The notes under the pieces are model-generated. The model did no database searches. It was not told where the DNA came from and saw only the letters and a program-made list of their open reading frames with translations. Made by a program: the position numbers and the translations under genes. This document shows, piece after piece, positions 49,404-52,773 of a stretch of DNA of 52,773 bases (position 1 is the first letter of the stretch; every line of letters begins with the position of its first letter). Source of the DNA: Ruminococcus sp. (GTDB taxonomy: Bacteria; Bacillota; Clostridia; Oscillospirales; Acutalibacteraceae). The DNA is taken from the NCBI GenBank assembly GCA_017411835.1, contig JAFQPG010000005.1, positions 1 through 52,773 of the forward strand. The letters are read 5' to 3'.

Positions 49404-49433
49404 AAAAAAAGCCTCCTTTTTAGGAGGCTTTAA
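49404..49433. terminator. Bidirectional terminator
   Basis: AAAAAAAGCCTCC and GGAGGCTTTAAATTTT with a TTTTTA loop. It ends the Leu T-box operon and the convergent MBL-fold gene. Confidence 0.9.
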
Positions 49434-49436
49434 ATT

Positions 49437-50315
49437 TTATACTGTTTTCCAGTAAATTATATTGTCTTTTACGATTGCTTCGATTTTACCGTCGTTTTTC
49501 AACCAGGATAAATATGAGCGCACGGTACTGCCGACTAAAGAGTGCTGTCTTATATTCATCATCAGATTGTAGTGATTAAACAGCTCTTTTAGCACCTTTT
49601 CAAAAGACGTAGGCTCTTTTAAAATGGCTAAGATTTTATCAGCGATTTCAAAAATCTTATCTCTGTTTAGTTTAATAAGCGGACGGATATCGGAAACTGT
49701 ATCAACGTGGCTCATAACAAATTTTTCGGCATCCATATTCTCAACAAAGTCTAAAGATTCAAGATGCTTTTTTATATCCAAAAGATAGGTGATGCCATAT
49801 TTTTGAATGATGAACTCGCTTGATACAATGTCGCCGACAAAAGCGGTTTTGTCAGGCGCAACAATCGCAATCATACCTAAAGAATGGCCCGATATATCGT
49901 AGGTTTTCAGCTCGCTTGGGAAAGCTTCATCCGATATATCTTTAGGGTTGCTTTTTTCAGCAAGGAAGAATTTGTGCTCCATTTCCTGTGGGATATATCC
50001 GCCGTAGATGTGCAACGGGTTTATTATCGGATGCTTTATAAACGGAATGTCGATTGAACTGCAAAAAATGTCACAACCGGTTTTTTGCTGGATGTATGCG
50101 TTACCGCCGATGTGGTCGGCGTGGGCATGGGTGTTGATTATGCCCTTGATATTAAAGCCGTTTTCTTCGCATATTTTAAGCGTCTTTTTAGCAGAGCCTT
50201 TGTCAGAACCCGAGTCGATAAGATATACGTCTTTTTCATTTTGCAGGTAAATGCCGACCTTTGACGGGCTTTCGATAAAATAGCATTTTTCGCTGACTTT
50301 TACTAATTCATACAT
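49437..50315 (-). CDS. MBL-fold metallo-hydrolase
   Basis: 292 residues from ATG at 50315, 8 nt after AAGG; a GTG three codons upstream is less likely. The metal motif is INTHAHADHIGGN (H-x-H-x-D-H), with downstream His in YDISGHSLGMIAIV, Asp in AFVGDIVSS and His in VMSHVDTV. The C-terminal ~70 residues (KILAILKEPTSFEKVLKELFNHYNLMM) look like a winged-helix-type appendage seen in glyoxalase II-like or beta-lactamase-like hydrolases of clostridia. It probably hydrolyses a thioester or similar compound, but the substrate is not predictable. Confidence 0.88.
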   Translation of the reverse strand: MYELVKVSEKCYFIESPSKVGIYLQNEKDVYLIDSGSDKGSAKKTLKICEENGFNIKGIINTHAHADHIGGNAYIQQKTGCDIFCSSIDIPFIKHPIINPLHIYGGYIPQEMEHKFFLAEKSNPKDISDEAFPSELKTYDISGHSLGMIAIVAPDKTAFVGDIVSSEFIIQKYGITYLLDIKKHLESLDFVENMDAEKFVMSHVDTVSDIRPLIKLNRDKIFEIADKILAILKEPTSFEKVLKELFNHYNLMMNIRQHSLVGSTVRSYLSWLKNDGKIEAIVKDNIIYWKTV

Positions 50316-50417
50316 TTTAATCACCTTAACTTTGTTTTATTATTATACGCCGTTTTAAGTGATTATTCAAGGCTAGAGTTAGTATATCTAAATCAGATTT
50401 TGATGACTTTTGCTATT

Positions 50418-50981
50418 CTAAAGTGAAAGACCGATTGAAACGATGGCATTTCCGCTTGACAGCATTTTTGCGCTTTCGTGAAGTCGCGCAACAAATGTTT
50501 TGCTTGCATTAATTTTGCTTGCAAATTCTGATAAAATATTTTTTGCTTTTTGTGCGAGCACCGGATAGTCAAAGACAAGGTAGTAGCTGTCTTTATAAAA
50601 ATACGCTGAGTTGTTGTAGAAAAATATGTCTGTATCGCAAAGCTTTTCTATAGCAGTAAGCAGCATTTCTGCATTTTCAAAGCGGTAGCACGGATATTCC
50701 TTTATGCGCTTTATGCGGTATTTTTTACGTGCATATTTTTTCTCTTTGATTGATATCAGTATCATCATACCGTCCATAGATGGTAACGCCTCCAAAACGA
50801 CAGCCTTGCCATCTGTAGAGATAAAATTACTTTGACACGCAAGATTTAACAGACGCGTTAATATCTTTTTAGAATGAGGGTCAGACAGCCCGATTTTTTC
50901 AAAGCTTAAGTCAAAGCTTTTCATATCATCCTCGCATAAAGAAATCAGAACTTTTGTATTTGATAGCTGTGAAATTTTCAT
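50418..50981 (-). CDS. mecA: MecA-like adaptor protein
   Basis: 187 residues from ATG at 50981, preceded by AGGAGGGC; in-frame codons further upstream lie in the promoter. The N-terminus MKISQLSNTKVLISLCEDDMKSFDLSFEKIGLSDPHSKKILTRLL fits the substrate-binding N-domain of MecA/NegA. A middle linker is followed by a C-domain that ends FVARLHESAKML, with RFENAEMLLTAIEKL before it. MecA recruits substrates to the ClpC protease chaperone in Gram-positive bacteria. The protein is shorter and less acidic in the linker than Bacillus MecA (about 218 residues). Assignment is by pattern rather than a strong motif. Confidence 0.72.
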   Translation of the reverse strand: MKISQLSNTKVLISLCEDDMKSFDLSFEKIGLSDPHSKKILTRLLNLACQSNFISTDGKAVVLEALPSMDGMMILISIKEKKYARKKYRIKRIKEYPCYRFENAEMLLTAIEKLCDTDIFFYNNSAYFYKDSYYLVFDYPVLAQKAKNILSEFASKINASKTFVARLHESAKMLSSGNAIVSIGLSL

Positions 50982-51004
50982 ATTGAGCCCTCCTATCTCT
51001 ATAC

Positions 51005-51033
51005 ATACTATGCTAAAGCTTTGTCTTATGCAA
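51005..51033 (-). promoter_or_regulatory. Sigma-A-type promoter for the MecA-like gene
   Basis: On the minus strand TTGCAT (51033-51028), 17-nt spacer, TAGTAT (51010-51005), upstream of the AGGAGGGC site. Confidence 0.6.
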
Positions 51034-51074
51034 TGGTGTTTTTCTGGTAGTAAAAAAATGGTCAAAGATGTTTA

Positions 51075-51103
51075 TTGACACTGACTTTTTACAATGATAA
51101 AAT
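51075..51103 (+). promoter_or_regulatory. Sigma-A-type promoter for the cytoplasmic GH13 gene
   Basis: TTGACA (51075-51080), 17-nt spacer, TAAAAT (51098-51103), about 35 nt before the start codon. Confidence 0.8.
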
Positions 51104-51136
51104 TAAAGCATAATAACTTTTAAAAGGAGAATTGCT

Positions 51137-52678
51137 ATGCCGAAATGGTTAGAAAATGCAGTATTTTATGAGATTTACCCGCAGAGCTTTTGCGATACAA
51201 ACGGTGATGGTATCGGCGATATACAGGGCATTATATCAAAGCTTTCTTATATCAAAGATTTAGGCTGTAATGCGCTTTGGATAAACCCGATTTATGATTC
51301 ACCTTTTATGGACGCAGGCTATGATGTAAGGGATCATAAAAAGGTAGCACCTCGATATGGAACCTTAGACGACGTAAAAGAGCTTTTAGAAAAAGCTCAC
51401 GAGATGGGTATTAAGGTGCTTTTTGATTTAGTGCCGGGTCATACAAGCGACACAAACGAGTGGTTTTTGCAGGCAAAAAAAGCACAGCGAAACGAGTATT
51501 CTGACTGCTATATTTTTACAAAATCAGTATGGGATGCACCGCCACAGTACAGACTGATGTGCGGTGTGTGTGAGCGTGATGGCAACTACCTTATAAACTA
51601 TTTTTCGTCACAGCCTGCTTTAAACTACGGCTTTTACGAAGTTACTCACCCTGCTTGGCAGATGCCAAGCGACTGCAAAGAGGTGCAAAAAACTGTCGAG
51701 CTTATTAAGGACATTATGCGTTACTGGATGGATTTGGGCGTTGATGGCTTCAGAGTTGATATGGCTGACTCGCTCGTTAAAAACGATGACGAAAAAATCG
51801 CTACATCAAAAATCTGGCGTGGTATCAGAGAAATGATGGATAAAGATTATCCAAATTGTGCTTTGGTTTCTGAATGGTGCAACCCACAGCGCTCTATCAA
51901 TGACGGTGGCTTCCATATGGACTTTTATCTTGACCACTACGGTAATGGCTACTCAACACTTTTCAGATACTTGGTTGATGATGAAAACAAGAGCTTTTTC
52001 TCTGATAATGCAAGCGGTAGTCTTTCTACATTTTTAGACGAGTACAGCGTCAACTACCCTGCAACTAAGCAAAACGGCTATATATGCTTTATGACTAATA
52101 ACCACGATATGCCACGTGCAACATTTTATATGAGTAACGATATGATTAAGCTTGCACATACATTTATGATGACGATGCCGGGAGTTCCTTTTGTTTACTA
52201 TGGTGACGAAATCGGTATGAGATATCAGACTAATCTTGTGTCAAAAGAGGGCGGTTTTTCTCGTACAGGTTCTCGTACACCGATGCAGTGGGATAGCTCT
52301 AAAAACTTAGGCTTCTCTACAGCTGACGAGAGTAAACTTTACCTGCCTGTAGATAAAAGTGAAGATGCTCCGACTGTCGAAAACAGCATCGGCGTAGAGG
52401 GAAGTATCTACGAAAACTTAAAAACTCTTATCGCTTTAAGACATCAGTACAGCTCCCTTGCAAATGCGTCTGACTTTGAGCTTATATCTGCAAAAGAGGG
52501 TGAAAACCAGCTTGTTTACAAGCGTGGAGAGTTTAAAGTTTACTTTAATGTTTCAAAGGACAAAAAGGTTATTAAGCTTGAAGGTAAAGGCGAGGTTATT
52601 TTCTCGTTAGGCGACTACGAAATCAAAGACGATACACTTACTCTAAATGGCACAAACGCTTTGATAATAAAAGAATAA
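51137..52678 (+). CDS. Cytoplasmic GH13 alpha-glucosidase-type enzyme
   Basis: 513 residues without a signal peptide. The GH13 barrel starts WLENAVFYEIYPQSFCDTNGDGIGDIQGII, as in oligo-1,6-glucosidases and alpha-glucosidases. Catalytic regions are FDLVPGHTSD (region I, with Gly-His where Asn-His is usual), DGFRVDMAD with nucleophile Asp208, SEWCN with acid/base Glu246, and NNHDMPR with His323-Asp324. A beta-sandwich domain ends the protein. Region I reads VPGHTS in place of the common VVNHTS, a difference seen in some GH13 subgroups. It probably degrades imported malto- or isomalto-oligosaccharides. RBS AAAAGGAG. A bidirectional terminator follows. Confidence 0.92.
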   Translation: MPKWLENAVFYEIYPQSFCDTNGDGIGDIQGIISKLSYIKDLGCNALWINPIYDSPFMDAGYDVRDHKKVAPRYGTLDDVKELLEKAHEMGIKVLFDLVPGHTSDTNEWFLQAKKAQRNEYSDCYIFTKSVWDAPPQYRLMCGVCERDGNYLINYFSSQPALNYGFYEVTHPAWQMPSDCKEVQKTVELIKDIMRYWMDLGVDGFRVDMADSLVKNDDEKIATSKIWRGIREMMDKDYPNCALVSEWCNPQRSINDGGFHMDFYLDHYGNGYSTLFRYLVDDENKSFFSDNASGSLSTFLDEYSVNYPATKQNGYICFMTNNHDMPRATFYMSNDMIKLAHTFMMTMPGVPFVYYGDEIGMRYQTNLVSKEGGFSRTGSRTPMQWDSSKNLGFSTADESKLYLPVDKSEDAPTVENSIGVEGSIYENLKTLIALRHQYSSLANASDFELISAKEGENQLVYKRGEFKVYFNVSKDKKVIKLEGKGEVIFSLGDYEIKDDTLTLNGTNALIIKE

Positions 52679-52689
52679 AAAGCAAAAAA

Positions 52690-52722
52690 TAAACCGCAGG
52701 GAATTTGCCCTGCGGTTTTTCA
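52690..52722. terminator. Bidirectional terminator at the right end
   Basis: AAACCGCAGGG (52691-52701) and CCCTGCGGTTTTT (52708-52720) with a short loop. T-runs lie on both sides. Confidence 0.92.
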
Positions 52723-52729
52723 TTGCGTC

Positions 52730-52773
52730 TTATTTAATAAAGCCGATTTTCTTCATACATTTGTCGATAGTAC
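52730..52773 (-). CDS. 3' end of a minus-strand gene (truncated by the window)
   Basis: Reading in from the window edge on the minus strand gives an open frame of 14 codons that ends TIDKCMKKIGFIK then TAA at 52732-52730, just before the bidirectional terminator. The convergent terminator supports a real gene end. Too little is visible for any product call. Confidence 0.4.
   Translation of the reverse strand, partial: TIDKCMKKIGFIK

Overview
The window reads as a chromosomal segment of a low-to-medium GC, spore-forming, starch-degrading Clostridia member, most likely a Ruminococcus-type (Oscillospiraceae) gut anaerobe. This rests on a dockerin joined to a CBM26-like starch-binding module, a maltodextrin ABC importer with two GH13 enzymes, spoIIE and spoVAD, T-box leaders, and a ferredoxin-dependent 2-oxoacid oxidoreductase. 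The genus is an inference from gene content; no rRNA gene is present. Housekeeping genes lie on both strands and no phage, plasmid, tRNA or CRISPR feature was seen.

Layout. 1-990: 3' end of a dockerin/CBM26 protein. 1031-5500 (minus): tyrA-aroF behind a newly read Tyr/Phe-codon leader peptide and attenuator, then a PhoR/PhoB-like pair and an AlkD-like gene. 5588-8580: an MscS channel, an mntR-like gene and murE. 9103-14630: malEFG and a lipoprotein amylase, with no ATPase gene. 14822-21471: spoIIE, a glycolipid glycosyltransferase, a VanW protein and an orphan spoVAD. 21713-25138: a carrier protein, MBOAT and adenylating ligase cassette that resembles dlt but has no dltD. 25524-28285: a LysR regulator and a TRAP-like transporter without a binding protein. 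28356-33509 (minus): rpe, a degenerate P-type-ATPase-like protein, rlmB and small membrane proteins. 33909-34454: a PAP2 phosphatase.

The most distinctive part is 34553-49433. Three T-box leaders, each behind a near-consensus promoter, have best-aligned specifier codons ATC (Ile), GTA (Val) and CTC (Leu). The first two precede tandem paralogues that fuse an XRE helix-turn-helix and a cupin to an acyl-CoA synthetase. The second unit continues into an ATPase, a four-subunit branched-chain 2-oxoacid:ferredoxin oxidoreductase (Vor-type) and a branched-chain aminotransferase. The third precedes a LeuA-like protein that has lost its catalytic motifs, a fusion of a sugar-isomerase-like TIM barrel with an acyl-CoA synthetase, and an amidohydrolase. 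The simplest reading is a tRNA-sensing system that makes Ile, Val and Leu from branched-chain short fatty acids: acid to acyl-CoA, reductive carboxylation to the 2-oxoacid, then transamination. That pathway is known biochemically in rumen bacteria. The T-box trio and the unusual fusions are the part that looks new.

Two copies of a 320-345 bp palindrome-rich non-coding element (6397-6716 and, inverted, 25166-25510) each sit between the two arms of a different terminator-like stem separating convergent genes, suggesting a mobile element that targets hairpin loops. The window ends with a second, cytoplasmic GH13 enzyme and the 3' tip of a minus-strand gene.
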